64,000 nucleotides of DNA from Demequina silvatica (GCF_000971215.1 NZ_BBMA01000009.1:17880-81879), one strand, 5' to 3'; positions 7,730 to 17,233 are shown, counted from the stretch's first letter. Notes: generated by a model not told the origin, from the letters alone. Numbers and translations: made by a program.

Positions 7730-9790
7730 ATGGCACACGACCACGCGACCATGTCGCACGAGGCGTCGGCGGAGCACCACCAAGCCCACGACGCCGCCGC
7801 AGCCCACGCCCACCACGGCACCGACCACAGCGGTCACGCCGACCTCTTCCGGCGCCTGTTCTGGTGGAACCTCCTGCTCGCGGTCCCGGTGAGCGCGACC
7901 AGCGAGATGGTCGAGGGCTGGCTGGGCTACGACCTCCCCGGCAGCGCCTGGATCCCGCCCGTGCTCGGCACGGTCATCTACCTCTGGGGCGGCTGGCCGT
8001 TCCTCAGCATGGCCTGGCGCGACGAGATCACCGTCCGCAAGCCCGGCATGATGACCCTCATCTCCCTCGCGATCACGGTCGCGTTCCTCGCCTCGGCGGG
8101 CAGCACGCTCGGGATCGGTGACCTCAGCTTCTGGTGGGAGCTGGCCGCGCTGATCGTGGTGATGCTTCTCGGCCACTGGCAGGAGATGAAGGCCGTGGGC
8201 CAGGCTCGCGGCGCGCTCGCCGCGCTCGCCGAGCTCCTTCCGGACGATGCGGAGCGCACCACCGCGGACGGCGGCACCGAGCACGTGCGGCTGGCCGATC
8301 TGACGACGGGCGACGTGGTCGTGGTGCGTCCGGGCGGCCGGGTCCCCGCGGACGGCACCATCGTCAAGGGTCGCGCCAGCCTCGACGAGTCCATGATCAC
8401 CGGCGAGTCGGCCCCCGTAGCGAAGGACGAGGGCGACCGCGTGGTCGCCGGCACCGTCGCCACCGACGGCTCCCTGCGCATCGAGGTGACCGCGACCGGC
8501 GACCAGACGGCGCTCGCCGGCATCCAGCGCATGGTCCAAGAGGCGCAGGACAGCCGCTCCGGCACCCGCAGGCTCGCCGACCGCGCGGCCGCGTGGCTCT
8601 TCTGGATCGCCCTCGCCGCCGCCGCGATCACCTTCGTCGCCCACGCCCTCGCCGGCGAGCCCGCCCAGGGCCTGTCCGCGGCCGTGTCCGTCCTGGTGAT
8701 CGCGTGCCCTCACGCGCTCGGCCTCGCCATCCCGCTGGTCATCGCGATCGCCACCTCGAGCTCCGCGAGGCAGGGCATCCTCATCAAGGACACCGCGGCC
8801 CTCGAGGCCATGCGCACCATCGACGCCGTGCTGTTCGACAAGACGGGCACCCTCACCGAGGGCTCCCACGAGCTCACCGACGCCGCGACCGTCGACGGCT
8901 GGGACGAGGGCCGCATGCTCGCCCTGGTCGCCGCCGTCGAGTCCGACGCCGAGCACCCCATCGGGCGCGCCGTCGTCACCGCCGCCCGGGACCGCGGCCT
9001 CGACATCCCGATCGCGGAGGACGTCGACACCCTCCCCGGGCGCGGCGTGCGCGCCACCGTCGACGGCAGGGCCGTCGCGGTCGGCGGGCCCAGCCTGCTC
9101 GACCACCTGGGCGTCAGCGCGCCGGGCAGCCTGGACGATGCGGCGGCCGGGTGGCGCGACAAGGGTGGCGCGGTCCTCCACGTCGTGGTCGATGGGGAGG
9201 TGGTGGGCGCCTTCACCACCGCGGATCCGATCCGGCCCGAGTCCCGCCAGGCCGTGGACGCCCTCCACGCCCGGGGGATCGACGTCGCGCTCATCACCGG
9301 CGACTCCGCTGCCGTCGCGCACGCGGTCGCCGCCGAGCTCGGCATCGACGACGTGTTCGCGGAGGTCCTCCCCGACGACAAGGACAAGGCGGTCGCCGAC
9401 CTTCAGGGCAGGGGCAAGCGGGTCGCGATGGTGGGCGACGGCGTGAACGATGCGCCGGCCCTGGCACGCGCCGACGTGGGCCTCGCGATCGGCGCGGGCA
9501 CGGACGTGGCAATGGAGGCCGCCGGGGTGGTGCTCGCGAGCTCCGACCCGCGCGCCGTGGTGGGCGTGATCGAGCTGTCCCGCGCGAGCTACCGCAAGAT
9601 GCGCCAGAACCTCGTCTGGGCGACGGGCTACAACGCCGTCGCGATCCCCGTCGCGGCGGGTGCGCTCCAGTGGGCGGGCATCACCATGCCGCCCGCCGTC
9701 GCCGCGATCGCGATGAGCCTGTCGACCATCGTGGTGGCGCTCAACGCGCAGCTGCTGCGGCGGGTGAGCCTCAGGCCCGAGGAGGCCTGA
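7730..9790 (+). CDS. copB: CopB-type copper-translocating P1B-ATPase
   Basis: Heavy-metal export ATPase of 686 aa in the cytoplasmic membrane. The N-terminus is a His-rich tail (about 14 His in the first 40 residues) rather than a Cys-x-x-Cys ferredoxin-like domain. TGESAPV (~224), the intramembrane metal site CPH (~326), phosphorylation site DKTGTLT (~369), HP motif SDAEHPIG and GDGVNDAPA hinge are all intact. CPH plus a His-rich tail indicates the CopB subgroup (Cu+/Cu2+ or Ag+). SD GAGGAGG precedes the ATG. The upstream MerR-type promoter predicts induction by copper. Confidence 0.93.
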   Translation: MAHDHATMSHEASAEHHQAHDAAAAHAHHGTDHSGHADLFRRLFWWNLLLAVPVSATSEMVEGWLGYDLPGSAWIPPVLGTVIYLWGGWPFLSMAWRDEITVRKPGMMTLISLAITVAFLASAGSTLGIGDLSFWWELAALIVVMLLGHWQEMKAVGQARGALAALAELLPDDAERTTADGGTEHVRLADLTTGDVVVVRPGGRVPADGTIVKGRASLDESMITGESAPVAKDEGDRVVAGTVATDGSLRIEVTATGDQTALAGIQRMVQEAQDSRSGTRRLADRAAAWLFWIALAAAAITFVAHALAGEPAQGLSAAVSVLVIACPHALGLAIPLVIAIATSSSARQGILIKDTAALEAMRTIDAVLFDKTGTLTEGSHELTDAATVDGWDEGRMLALVAAVESDAEHPIGRAVVTAARDRGLDIPIAEDVDTLPGRGVRATVDGRAVAVGGPSLLDHLGVSAPGSLDDAAAGWRDKGGAVLHVVVDGEVVGAFTTADPIRPESRQAVDALHARGIDVALITGDSAAVAHAVAAELGIDDVFAEVLPDDKDKAVADLQGRGKRVAMVGDGVNDAPALARADVGLAIGAGTDVAMEAAGVVLASSDPRAVVGVIELSRASYRKMRQNLVWATGYNAVAIPVAAGALQWAGITMPPAVAAIAMSLSTIVVALNAQLLRRVSLRPEEA

Positions 9791-9797
9791 GGCTCAC
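9764..9797. terminator. terminator hairpin overlapping the 3' end of copB
   Basis: Perfect 14-bp inverted repeat, GTGAGCCTCAGGCC (9764-9777) and its complement (9784-9797), 6-nt loop. It includes the copB stop codon and reaches almost to the convergent dipeptidase stop at 9808, so one hairpin probably serves both genes. Confidence 0.75.
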
Positions 9798-9807
9798 GCG
9801 GCCGCGC

Positions 9808-11151
9808 TCAGCCCTCCGCGAGCCTCTCGAGCAGCAGCGCCTGCGCGACCACCATGCGCTCGATCTCGGCGGGGTCCACCGACTCGTCGGACGCGTGGAT
9901 GCGTGACTTCTCCATGTCCTCCGGACCCCACAGCACGAACTCCGCGGCCGGGCACGCCTCGTGGAGGGTCTGGAGCAGCGGGATCGACCCGCCCGACCCG
10001 ACCTCGGAGGCCTCGGCTCCGAACGCCTCCTCCATCGCCGCGCGCGCGGCCTCGACGCCCGTACCGCCGCCGGGGACCAGGAACGCGGGCGCGGCCTTGA
10101 TCCGCTTCACCGACACCTGCGCGCCCCACGGTGCGTGGCTCTCGAGGTGGGCGACCAGCGCGTCGAGCTCCGCCTCGGGGTTGGACCCGGGAACGATCCG
10201 CATGGAGATCTTCGCGGAGGCCTCGGGGAGGATCACATTTGACGATCCCGCGATCGAGGTGGTGTCGATGCCGATCGCGTTGATCGACGGCTTCGCCCAC
10301 AGCCGGTCCGAGATGGTGCCGGTGCCGATCAGCTGGGCCCCCGGAACCAGCGGCACGCCCTCGAGGAAGCTCTCCTCGCTCTGCACCGCACCCGACCACG
10401 CGCCGCCCGAGACGCCGGCGACGGCCACGTCCCCAGCATCGTCCACCAGGCTCGACAGGAGGCGCGCGAGCGCCATCATCGCGTCGGGAGCCGCGCCGCC
10501 GAACACGCCCGAGTGGAGCGGGTGCTCGAGCGTCCGGACCGTCACCACGCAGGAGACGTCGCCGCGCAGCGCCGTGGTGAGCACGGGCTCGCCGGAGACC
10601 AGGTTGCCCATGTCGCAGATGACGAACAGGTCGCACTGGAACAGGTCGGGATTGGCCTCGACGAACTCCTCGAGGTTGCTCTCCGTCTCTTCCATGCCCT
10701 CGAGGATGAGCCGGATGGTGACCGGCGGCTGGCCGTCGAACGCGCGCAGGGTGCCCAGGTGGGTGGCGAGGCCGGACTTGTCGTCGGCGGCGCCGCGCCC
10801 GTAGAGGCGGCCGTCCTCCTTGACCGTGGGCGTGAACGGGTCGGAGGTCCAGCCCTGCGACTCCGGCGCGGGCTGCACGTCGTAGTGCGCGTACAGCACC
10901 ACCACCGGCGACCCGGGAGGGCCGGGCAGCTCCGCGTAGATCGGCGGGTAGCCGTGGGGCACGTCGCCGTAGTGCGCGTCCGTGAAGCCCGCCTCGCGGA
11001 ACAGCGCGAGGGTGCGCTCGGCCATGCGGTGCATGGGCTCCTCGGGATAGCCGGGGAACGCGATCGACGGGATCGAGATGAGCTCCTTGAGGTCCTCGAT
11101 GACGTCGGGCATCAGCGCCCGGACCTTCTCCTGGATCTCCGCTGCGGGCAT
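9808..11151 (-). CDS. M20 family metallo-dipeptidase
   Basis: Cytoplasmic zinc peptidase/amidohydrolase of 447 aa in the M20 (ArgE/DapE/CPG2) family. Metal-binding motifs are VVLYAHYDVQP (~residues 79-89) and GRGAADDKSG (~111-120), the catalytic Glu pair in EGMEETES (~153-160), and a later HSGVFGG dimerisation-domain histidine. The closest functional guess is a dipeptidase. The ATG at 11151 is chosen because the M20 domain begins there and GGAAAGG lies upstream. It is 26 bp downstream of a dicarboxylate transporter gene on the same strand, so co-transcription is likely. Confidence 0.88.
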   Translation of the reverse strand: MPAAEIQEKVRALMPDVIEDLKELISIPSIAFPGYPEEPMHRMAERTLALFREAGFTDAHYGDVPHGYPPIYAELPGPPGSPVVVLYAHYDVQPAPESQGWTSDPFTPTVKEDGRLYGRGAADDKSGLATHLGTLRAFDGQPPVTIRLILEGMEETESNLEEFVEANPDLFQCDLFVICDMGNLVSGEPVLTTALRGDVSCVVTVRTLEHPLHSGVFGGAAPDAMMALARLLSSLVDDAGDVAVAGVSGGAWSGAVQSEESFLEGVPLVPGAQLIGTGTISDRLWAKPSINAIGIDTTSIAGSSNVILPEASAKISMRIVPGSNPEAELDALVAHLESHAPWGAQVSVKRIKAAPAFLVPGGGTGVEAARAAMEEAFGAEASEVGSGGSIPLLQTLHEACPAAEFVLWGPEDMEKSRIHASDESVDPAEIERMVVAQALLLERLAEG

Positions 11152-11177
11152 GAGGGAACGCCTTTCCGTGAGGGGGG

Positions 11178-12533
11178 CTAGAAGAACGCGCCGATCACCG
11201 CGCCGGCAACGATCGTAGTGACCGACAGGATGAGCATGGGCACGAAGAAGCTGTGGTCGAGCAGCTTGGTGCCGAGCCGGGTGGACCCGGTGAGGTCGAA
11301 GTTCGCGGCCGCGATCTGCGGGCCGTTGGCGGGCAGCGTGTAGACGCCGCCGAGCGCGCCGGCCCACATGCCCGTGACCACGCCCGCGGGCAGCCCCGCG
11401 GCGAGCCCGATCGGCACGATGGTGCGCGTCGCGGTCGACTGGCTGGTGGTCATCGCTGCCACCAGGAACACCGCGACCGCGAACAGGAACCGCCAGTCCG
11501 TCACCCACGCCCCGACGGTCGACACGATGTAGTCCTCGTGCGCGGAGATGAACGTGGCGGTGAGCCACGCGATCCCGAACAGCGCGATCGCGGAGATCAT
11601 GCCGGCCTTGAACACCGACTGGTCCGGCACCGTCGCGACCTTGGGCCGCCCGACGAGCAGGATCACCGCGCCCACCACGAACATCACCAGGATGATGGTC
11701 GCGGTCATGTCCACCTGGGTGGTCTCGCCGTCGATGGTGAACGAGGGTCGCAGGTCGGGGAAGATCCCGAACAGCACGATCGCGACCACCCCCACCAGGA
11801 ACGCGATCGCCGAGTTCCGGCCGCGCGCCGTGTAGGTGAGGTGGGACGATGCGCTGGCCCCCGCATCGTCCCCCCGCGCCTCGCGCGGTGGCAGGAGCCC
11901 CGACGCGATGCGCTCCTGGATCTCGGGGTCCTCGTCCATGTTCTTCCACATGCGGTTGACCACGAGCGCCGTGACCACGATCCCGATCATGCACGCCGGG
12001 AACGTGATCGCGAGGATCTGCGCGAGCCCGAGGTTGTACGGCGCGACGTCCGTGAGCGTGAGCATGGCCGCCATGGCGGCGGACACCGGCGACGCCGCCA
12101 GCGCGATGCCGGACTGCACCACCGTGACCGTGAGCGGCCTCGCCGGCCGGATCCCGTTCTTGTAGGAGACGTCGTAGATGACGGGCAGCAGCGGGTACAC
12201 GATGTTGCCCGTGCCGGCACCCGCGCAGAACAGGAACGCGGTCAGCGGCGCGATGGTGGTGATCTGCTTGGGCCGTTTCTCGATCACGCGAGCGGCGACC
12301 GCGACCATCCAGTCGATGCCGCCCGCCGCCTGCATCAGCGCGGCCGCCGTCACCACGCCCAGGATGATCGCGATGGCCGCCGCCGGCGGCTCGCCCGGCG
12401 CCTCGCCGAACACGAAGACGAGGATGAACGTGCCCACGCCGCCCCAGATGCCCACGCCGACGCCGCCGGCGCGCGTGCCCAGCACGATCGCCCCCAGCAC
12501 CACGATGGCCTCGAGCACGAAGCTGACGGTCAT
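11178..12533 (-). CDS. Dcu-family C4-dicarboxylate transporter
   Basis: Integral membrane carrier of 451 aa resembling DcuA/DcuB (aspartate, fumarate and succinate exchange). Recognisable stretches are LEAIVVLGAIVLGTRAGGVG at the N-terminus, MQAAGGIDWMV, GTGNIVYPLLPVIYDV and SGIALAASPVSAAMAAM; about ten to twelve hydrophobic helices. A cytosolic loop near residues 220-235 (REARGDDAGASASS) is encoded by an inverted pair of dispersed repeats, an unusual insertion in a transporter loop. It precedes the M20 peptidase gene, suggesting joint use of peptides or amino-dicarboxylates. Confidence 0.85.
   Translation of the reverse strand: MTVSFVLEAIVVLGAIVLGTRAGGVGVGIWGGVGTFILVFVFGEAPGEPPAAAIAIILGVVTAAALMQAAGGIDWMVAVAARVIEKRPKQITTIAPLTAFLFCAGAGTGNIVYPLLPVIYDVSYKNGIRPARPLTVTVVQSGIALAASPVSAAMAAMLTLTDVAPYNLGLAQILAITFPACMIGIVVTALVVNRMWKNMDEDPEIQERIASGLLPPREARGDDAGASASSHLTYTARGRNSAIAFLVGVVAIVLFGIFPDLRPSFTIDGETTQVDMTATIILVMFVVGAVILLVGRPKVATVPDQSVFKAGMISAIALFGIAWLTATFISAHEDYIVSTVGAWVTDWRFLFAVAVFLVAAMTTSQSTATRTIVPIGLAAGLPAGVVTGMWAGALGGVYTLPANGPQIAAANFDLTGSTRLGTKLLDHSFFVPMLILSVTTIVAGAVIGAFF
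11843..11873. repeat. inverted pair of dispersed repeats inside the Dcu gene
   Basis: GGGACGATGCG (11843-11853) and its exact complement CGCATCGTCCC (11862-11872) with an 8-nt loop form a perfect 11-bp hairpin within coding sequence. It encodes GDDAGASASS in a hydrophilic loop, where insertion would be tolerated. Confidence 0.75.
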
Positions 12534-12638
12534 GTCGCCCCCTCCGGGGCCTCCGCACCCGCCGGCGATGGCCCTGGAAACGACAGTACGCGCGGGGTCC
12601 GACAGCCGCCCGGCGAGCCGCGGGCGGCCGCCTGGCGA

Positions 12639-12657
12639 GGGACGATGCGGCGGTCGC
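12639..12657 (+). repeat. dispersed repeat copy, intergenic
   Basis: GGGACGATGCGGCGGTCGC, a near-full consensus copy between the divergent Dcu and CYTH genes (12534-12747); no other strong structure was seen in that interval. Confidence 0.65.
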
Positions 12658-12747
12658 GGGCCTCGCCGCGCGGTGGCGGCCTCGGCGTGCCTATCCTGGC
12701 CGGAGCAGGGGCGTCGACGGCGACGGCCCGCCCACGGGAGCACCATC

Positions 12748-13527
12748 ATGAGCACCGCACCGACCACCGGCACGCCCCTTCCCGCGCTGACCGCCGAGCA
12801 GCTGGCCGAGGTGCTGGCCCTGCTCCCCGGCAGCGACTCGGTCGAGCTCAAGGCCACCGTCCCCGGCGTCGACCGCCGCCGCGTGGTCGAGCGGCTCGGC
12901 ATGGATCCGCTCGAGGCGGAGCTGCGGCAGGTCGCGTTCTTCGACACCACGGACCTCGCGCTCAACCGCGCCGGCGTGGTGGTGCGCGCGCGGCGCATCC
13001 AGAGGAAGCCGGGCGACTCCGTGGTGAAGCTGCGCCCCGTGGTGCCCGCCGATCTCAGCGAGGACCTGCGCGCGGCCGCCGGGTTCGGGGTCGAGATCGA
13101 CGCGATGCCCGGGGGCTTCGTGTGCTCGGCGCGCATGAAGGCCGCGGCCGAGGACAAGGACCTGCGCCGCGTGTTCCTGGGCGACCGGCCCGTGCGACGC
13201 CTCTTCACCAAGGAGCAGCGGGCGCTGTTCGAGGCGCACGCGCCCGAGGGCGTCGACTGGGACGACCTCCGCGTCCTGGGCCCCATCACCCTGCTCAAGC
13301 TCAAGTTCGCGCCCGAGGGCTTCGCGCACCGGATGGTCGCGGAGCTGTGGGCGTACCCCGACGGCTCCCAGATCCTCGAGCTGTCGACCAAGTGCGCGCC
13401 GGACCAGGCCTTCGCGGTCGCGGCGGAGACCAAGGCCTACCTCGCGGCGCGCGGCGTCGACCTGGGCGCGCCCCAGCAGACCAAGACCCGCACCGCGCTC
13501 GAGTACTTCGCCTCCATCGACGCGTGA
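12748..13527 (+). CDS. CYTH domain protein
   Basis: A 259-aa CYTH/triphosphate-tunnel protein. The tunnel-defining ExExK-like N-terminal signature appears as SVELKATV (residues ~33-40), and the charged strands VVVRARRIQRK and SVVKLRPV (~75-95) would line the tunnel. Family members hydrolyse inorganic triphosphate or thiamine triphosphate, or make cAMP; which applies here cannot be told. No CHAD domain is attached. The ATG at 12748 has GGGAG 8 nt upstream; the longer in-frame extension is Ser/Pro-rich noise. Confidence 0.75.
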   Translation: MSTAPTTGTPLPALTAEQLAEVLALLPGSDSVELKATVPGVDRRRVVERLGMDPLEAELRQVAFFDTTDLALNRAGVVVRARRIQRKPGDSVVKLRPVVPADLSEDLRAAAGFGVEIDAMPGGFVCSARMKAAAEDKDLRRVFLGDRPVRRLFTKEQRALFEAHAPEGVDWDDLRVLGPITLLKLKFAPEGFAHRMVAELWAYPDGSQILELSTKCAPDQAFAVAAETKAYLAARGVDLGAPQQTKTRTALEYFASIDA

Positions 13528-13686
13528 GACGCCCGCGGGCCCGCGGCGCGGCGCAACGCGGCGCCCGGTGACAGTTCTGGCCGCGCAGGCGACAGATCGT
13601 GAGGACCGGCGCGCCATGGCGCGCTCGCGCGTCTAGCGTCCATCGGGCGGCGCCGTATCGGTGCGCCAGGACCCGAGGAGACGCGC

Positions 13687-14292
13687 ATGACACCCACCCG
13701 GACGCCCGCGCAGCGGTGGCGCGACTTCAGCGCCGAGCACGTGCTTGTCGCGGAGATGGTGAAGTTCTCGGGCCTGTCCTTCCTGGTCGCGGCGCTGCAG
13801 TACCTGCTGCTCACCTTCCTGCCGGTGCTGCTGTTCGAGACCACCGGGTGGGGCGCGATCCCCGCGCAGTTCCTCCACGTGCAGCTGGGGCCCATCGACA
13901 CCTACGTGTTCGACTACCCGGTCACCGGCGACGCGCTCGGCGGCCTGAGCTACTTCGTGGCGTTCGTGCTGATGCTGGTGATCTCGCAGGGCGTGAACTT
14001 CCCGCTGCAGCGGAACATCGTGTTCCGCTCCAACGGCCGGATCGCGTTCCAGCTCGCCTGGTACGTGGTCGCGCTCGTGCTCATCACCATCGCGTGCAGC
14101 TTCCTCATGAGCCTCTACGTGCCGCTCGTGCGCGAGTGGGTCGACCCCTCGATCTACAATCTGCTGGTGACGGTCATCAACGGCGGGGTCCAGCTGCTCA
14201 TCTACTTCCCGGTGTTCAAGATCATCTTCCCGTCGGAGCCCGCGGTCGAGGCCGCGCCCGCCGCCGAGGAGCCTGTCACCGCCCAGGCGTAG
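13687..14292 (+). CDS. GtrA-like polytopic membrane protein
   Basis: A 201-aa membrane protein with four to five hydrophobic helices. The stretch NFPLQRNIVFRSNGR (~residues 104-118) resembles the conserved loop of GtrA-family proteins, which help move polyprenyl-linked sugars across the membrane, but the protein is longer than typical GtrA (~130 aa) and has an Ala/Glu/Pro-rich cytosolic tail. The assignment is tentative. SD CGAGGAG lies 7 nt before ATG 13687. The 158-bp upstream gap holds GC-rich palindromes (CCGCGGGCCCGCGG at 13535-13548). Confidence 0.55.
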   Translation: MTPTRTPAQRWRDFSAEHVLVAEMVKFSGLSFLVAALQYLLLTFLPVLLFETTGWGAIPAQFLHVQLGPIDTYVFDYPVTGDALGGLSYFVAFVLMLVISQGVNFPLQRNIVFRSNGRIAFQLAWYVVALVLITIACSFLMSLYVPLVREWVDPSIYNLLVTVINGGVQLLIYFPVFKIIFPSEPAVEAAPAAEEPVTAQA

Positions 14293-14305
14293 GCCCGCAC
14301 GGCAC

Positions 14306-14349
14306 GAAGCCCCCACGGCCCCGAACAGGAGAGGGACCGTGAGGGCTTC
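14306..14349. terminator. bidirectional terminator hairpin
   Basis: Arms GAAGCCCCCACGG (14306-14318) and CCGTGAGGGCTTC (14337-14349), 13 bp with one mismatch, 18-nt loop, between the convergent GtrA-like and xylB genes. Confidence 0.6.
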
Positions 14350-14391
14350 GCCACGGCGCGGCGGCCGCGGCCGCCGGGTGATGCGACCCGG

Positions 14392-15819
14392 CTAGGCCAC
14401 GTATGCGGTTGCCGCCGCGTCGTACGCGTCCCGGATGCCGGGGCGCGAGTCCTGGGCAGGTGCTGCCACCACCGCGAGCGGCCACTCGGGACGCGTGCCC
14501 GTGAGGGCCCACGCCGCCTGCACGGCCGCTCCCGCGGCAACGTACTCGCCCGGCTCGGGGATCTCCACCGGCACGTCGAACACCTGCGCCGCGATGGCCT
14601 GCACGGCGGGGTTCTGCGCCGCGCCGCCCACGAGCAGCAGGCGCTTGGCCGCGACGCCCTGCGCGAGGATCGCGTCGAGCCCCACGCCCTGCGCGCACAG
14701 CATGCCCTCGATGGCCGCGCGCGCGAGGTTCTCCCGCGTGGTCGAGGCGAGTGTCAGACCCGTGAGCGACGCTGTGGCGGTGGGGAGGTTGGGCGTGCGC
14801 TCGCCCTCGAAGTACGGGACGAGCGTGGCGCCGTCGGCGCCGGGCGAGGCCGCCAGCGCGAGCTCGCCGAGCTCGTCGTGGGTGACGCCGAGCACGCGCG
14901 CGAAGGAGTCGAGCACGCGTGCCGCGTTGAGCGTGCACACCAGGGGAAGGAGCTCTCCCGATGCGGATGCGAAGCCCGCCACCGTGCCGGTCGGGTCCGG
15001 CACGGACGTCTCGGTCACGGCGAACACCGTGCCCGACGTGCCGAGCGAGATCACCACGTCGCCCACGGTGGCGCCCAGCCCCAGGCCCGCGGCGGCGTTG
15101 TCGCCCGCGCCGGGGCCCACCAGGCAGTCGTCGCGACCCGCGATGCCGGCGTGGACCGTGCCCGCGCTCTCGCCGGGGCCGAGCACCCGCGGGACCACCG
15201 CATCGCGCCCCAGCGCGGCGACCAGGAGGTCGCGGTCGTACTCGCCCGTGGCGGCGCTCCAGTAGCCCGTCCCCGACGCGTCGGAGCGGTCCGTGGTGAG
15301 CTCCTCGAGCACGGGGCCCAGGGGGGACGATGCGGCGGTCCCGTAGCCGCGCAGCCGCCAGGTGAGCCAGTCGTGGGGGAGGGCGACGGCCGCCACACGC
15401 GCCGCGAGGGCGGGCTCGTGGTCGCGCAGCCAGCGCAGCTTGGTCGAGGTGAAGGAGGCGACGGGCACCAGGCCGGTGCGCTCCGCGAGGGCCTCGGCGC
15501 CGAACTCGGAGATGAGGTCCGCGGCGGCGCCGGCGGAGCGGGTGTCGTTCCACAGCAGGGCGTCGTGGACCGCCGTGCCCGAGGCGTCGAGCGCGACCAT
15601 GCCGTGCTGCTGACCGCCCACCGAGATCGCCGCGACGTCGGCCAGGCCGCCGGCCTGCTCGATCGCGCTCAGCAGCGCGTCCCACCATCGCTCGGGGTCC
15701 ACCGCGGTGCCGTCGGGGTGCGAGGCGCGACCCTGCCGGACCACGGCTCCGGTCTCGAGGTCGCGGATCACCACCTTGCAGGACTGGGTGGAGGAGTCGA
15801 CTCCGGCGACGAGCGTCAT
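14392..15819 (-). CDS. xylB: xylulokinase
   Basis: FGGY-family sugar kinase of 475 aa phosphorylating D-xylulose with ATP. The N-terminal phosphate-binding loop [16 protein letters not shown] (residues 3-18), [11 protein letters not shown] (~72-82), the catalytic base region WNDTRS (~92-97) and the DNAAAGLG and [10 protein letters not shown] motifs of the nucleotide-binding half are present. It lies 140 bp downstream of xylA on the same strand. The ATG is at 15819 with a weak GAAAGG. A dispersed-repeat core is embedded at 15325-15334 (encoding AASSP). Confidence 0.9.
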   Translation of the reverse strand: MTLVAGVDSSTQSCKVVIRDLETGAVVRQGRASHPDGTAVDPERWWDALLSAIEQAGGLADVAAISVGGQQHGMVALDASGTAVHDALLWNDTRSAGAAADLISEFGAEALAERTGLVPVASFTSTKLRWLRDHEPALAARVAAVALPHDWLTWRLRGYGTAASSPLGPVLEELTTDRSDASGTGYWSAATGEYDRDLLVAALGRDAVVPRVLGPGESAGTVHAGIAGRDDCLVGPGAGDNAAAGLGLGATVGDVVISLGTSGTVFAVTETSVPDPTGTVAGFASASGELLPLVCTLNAARVLDSFARVLGVTHDELGELALAASPGADGATLVPYFEGERTPNLPTATASLTGLTLASTTRENLARAAIEGMLCAQGVGLDAILAQGVAAKRLLLVGGAAQNPAVQAIAAQVFDVPVEIPEPGEYVAAGAAVQAAWALTGTRPEWPLAVVAAPAQDSRPGIRDAYDAAATAYVA

Positions 15820-15833
15820 GGGCGGGGCCTTTC

Positions 15834-15859
15834 GGTGCGGTGGTGCGGTGCGGTGGTGC
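15834..15859. repeat. 13-bp tandem direct repeat in the xylA-xylB gap
   Basis: GGTGCGGTGGTGC occurs twice head-to-tail (15834-15846, 15847-15859), just upstream of the xylB ribosome-binding site. Whether it regulates or is slippage-derived simple sequence is unknown. Confidence 0.55.
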
Positions 15860-15888
15860 AGGGCGGTGATGCGGTGAGGGAGAGGGGT

Positions 15889-15928
15889 GCGCCCCGGCCG
15901 CCCCAAGGAGGAAGGGCGGCCGGGGCGC
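15889..15928 (-). terminator. intercistronic hairpin after xylA
   Basis: Perfect 15-bp inverted repeat, GCGCCCCGGCCGCCC (15889-15903) and complement (15914-15928), 10-nt loop. A second palindrome ACCGGGCCGGGCCCGGT lies at 15933-15949. Placed between xylA and xylB, it may terminate or attenuate, giving more xylA than xylB mRNA. Confidence 0.65.
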
Positions 15929-15959
15929 GGCTACCGGGCCGGGCCCGGTGGAGGGAGGG

Positions 15960-17150
15960 TCAGCGTGCGCCCATGAGGTGCTCGACGGCGAGCTGCTGGA
16001 GACGGACGAACCCGAATCCCTTGCCGTCGAAGTAGGCGTCCGCGTCGAAGTCCTCGTACGTGGAGCGGTCGGCGAGCAGGTCCGCGACGGACTCGCCCTC
16101 GCCCAGCGTGGTCTTCGCGAGCTGGTGCTGCTTGGTGGCCGCGATGGCCTCCTGCACCTCGGGGTCGGCGCGGAATGCGGCCGCGCGCTCCTTGAGGATG
16201 AGGTACATGCGCATGTTCGCCTTCGCGGACTCCCACACGCCGTCGATGTCCTCGGTGCGCGAGGGCTTGTAGTCGAAGTGGCGGGGGCCGGTGTAGGCGT
16301 TGCCGCCGTTCGGGCCGCCGTTCTCGAGGAGGTCCACCAGCGCGAACGCGTTCTGCAGGTCGCCGTGGCCGAACACCAGGTCCTGGTCGTACTTGATGCC
16401 GCGCTGACCGTTGAGGTCGATGTGGAACAGCTTGCCGTGGTCCAGCGCCTGCGCGATGCCGGCGGTGAAGTTGAGGCCGGCCATCTGCTCGTGGCCCACC
16501 TCGGGGTTGAGGCCCACCATCTCGGGGTGGTCGAGCGTGTTGATGAACGCCATCGCGTGACCCACCGTGGGCAGCAGGATGTCGCCGCGGGGCTCGTTGG
16601 GCTTGGGCTCGATCGCGAACTTGATGTCGTAGCCCTTCTCCAGCACGTACGCGCCGAAGATGTTGGCGGCCTCGCGGTAGCGCTCGAGCGCGACGCGGAT
16701 GTCCTTCGAGAAGTCGTACTCGGCGCCCTCGCGGCCGCCCCACATGACGAACGTGGTGGCGCCCAGCTCCGCGGCCAGGTCGATGTTGCGCAGGATCTTG
16801 CGCAGCGTGAAGCGGCGCACGTCGCGGTCGTTGGAGGTGACGCCGCCGTCCTTGAACACCGGGTGGGAGAACGTGTTGGTGGTGATCATCGGGATCTTCA
16901 TCCCGGTCTCCTCGCACGCCTTCTTGAGTGCGTCGATCGCGGCCCGGCGGTCCGCGTCGGAGGACCCGAACGGGAACAGGTCGTCGTCGTGGAAGGTCAT
17001 GCCGTAGGCGCCCAGCTCGGCGAGCTTGTGGATCGCCTCGACCGTGTCGAGCGGTCCGCGGCTGCCCGGCCCGAACGGGTCGTTGCCCGGCCAGCCGATG
17101 GTCCAGAGGCCGAACGTGAACTTGTCGGCAGGGGTGGGGGTGAAGGACAT
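15960..17150 (-). CDS. xylA: xylose isomerase
   Basis: Cytoplasmic metal-dependent isomerase converting D-xylose to D-xylulose; 396 aa, the size of the short actinobacterial class. Visible motifs are the active-site [11 protein letters not shown] (~residues 51-61), [11 protein letters not shown] (~131-141), [10 protein letters not shown] (~181-190, metal-binding Glu), [14 protein letters not shown] (~215-228) and [10 protein letters not shown] (~245-254). GGAG lies 8 nt before the ATG at 17150. The promoter region contains the palindrome at 17182-17200, a probable site for the divergent ROK regulator. Confidence 0.95.
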   Translation of the reverse strand: MSFTPTPADKFTFGLWTIGWPGNDPFGPGSRGPLDTVEAIHKLAELGAYGMTFHDDDLFPFGSSDADRRAAIDALKKACEETGMKIPMITTNTFSHPVFKDGGVTSNDRDVRRFTLRKILRNIDLAAELGATTFVMWGGREGAEYDFSKDIRVALERYREAANIFGAYVLEKGYDIKFAIEPKPNEPRGDILLPTVGHAMAFINTLDHPEMVGLNPEVGHEQMAGLNFTAGIAQALDHGKLFHIDLNGQRGIKYDQDLVFGHGDLQNAFALVDLLENGGPNGGNAYTGPRHFDYKPSRTEDIDGVWESAKANMRMYLILKERAAAFRADPEVQEAIAATKQHQLAKTTLGEGESVADLLADRSTYEDFDADAYFDGKGFGFVRLQQLAVEHLMGAR

Positions 17151-17181
17151 CACGTCTCCAGTCGTCGTCGAGCGGGTTAAA

Positions 17182-17200
17182 ATGTTCCCGCAGAGAACAT
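17182..17200. promoter_or_regulatory. candidate ROK-regulator (XylR-type) operator
   Basis: Palindrome ATGTTC-7-GAACAT (17182-17187 and 17195-17200) in the 221-bp xylA/ROK gap, 32 bp from the xylA start. It is AT-rich against a very GC-rich background, and TATATG/TATACC boxes beside it could act as -10 elements. Confidence 0.6.
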
Positions 17201-17233
17201 ATACCCGCGACGGGGTCCCGTCAAAGCGGGCGG

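Noticed and set aside
15948..17180. 410-codon plus-strand frame over xylA
   Set aside because: Antisense frame of a clearly functional xylA with repetitive Val/Glu/Gly/His composition and no motif.
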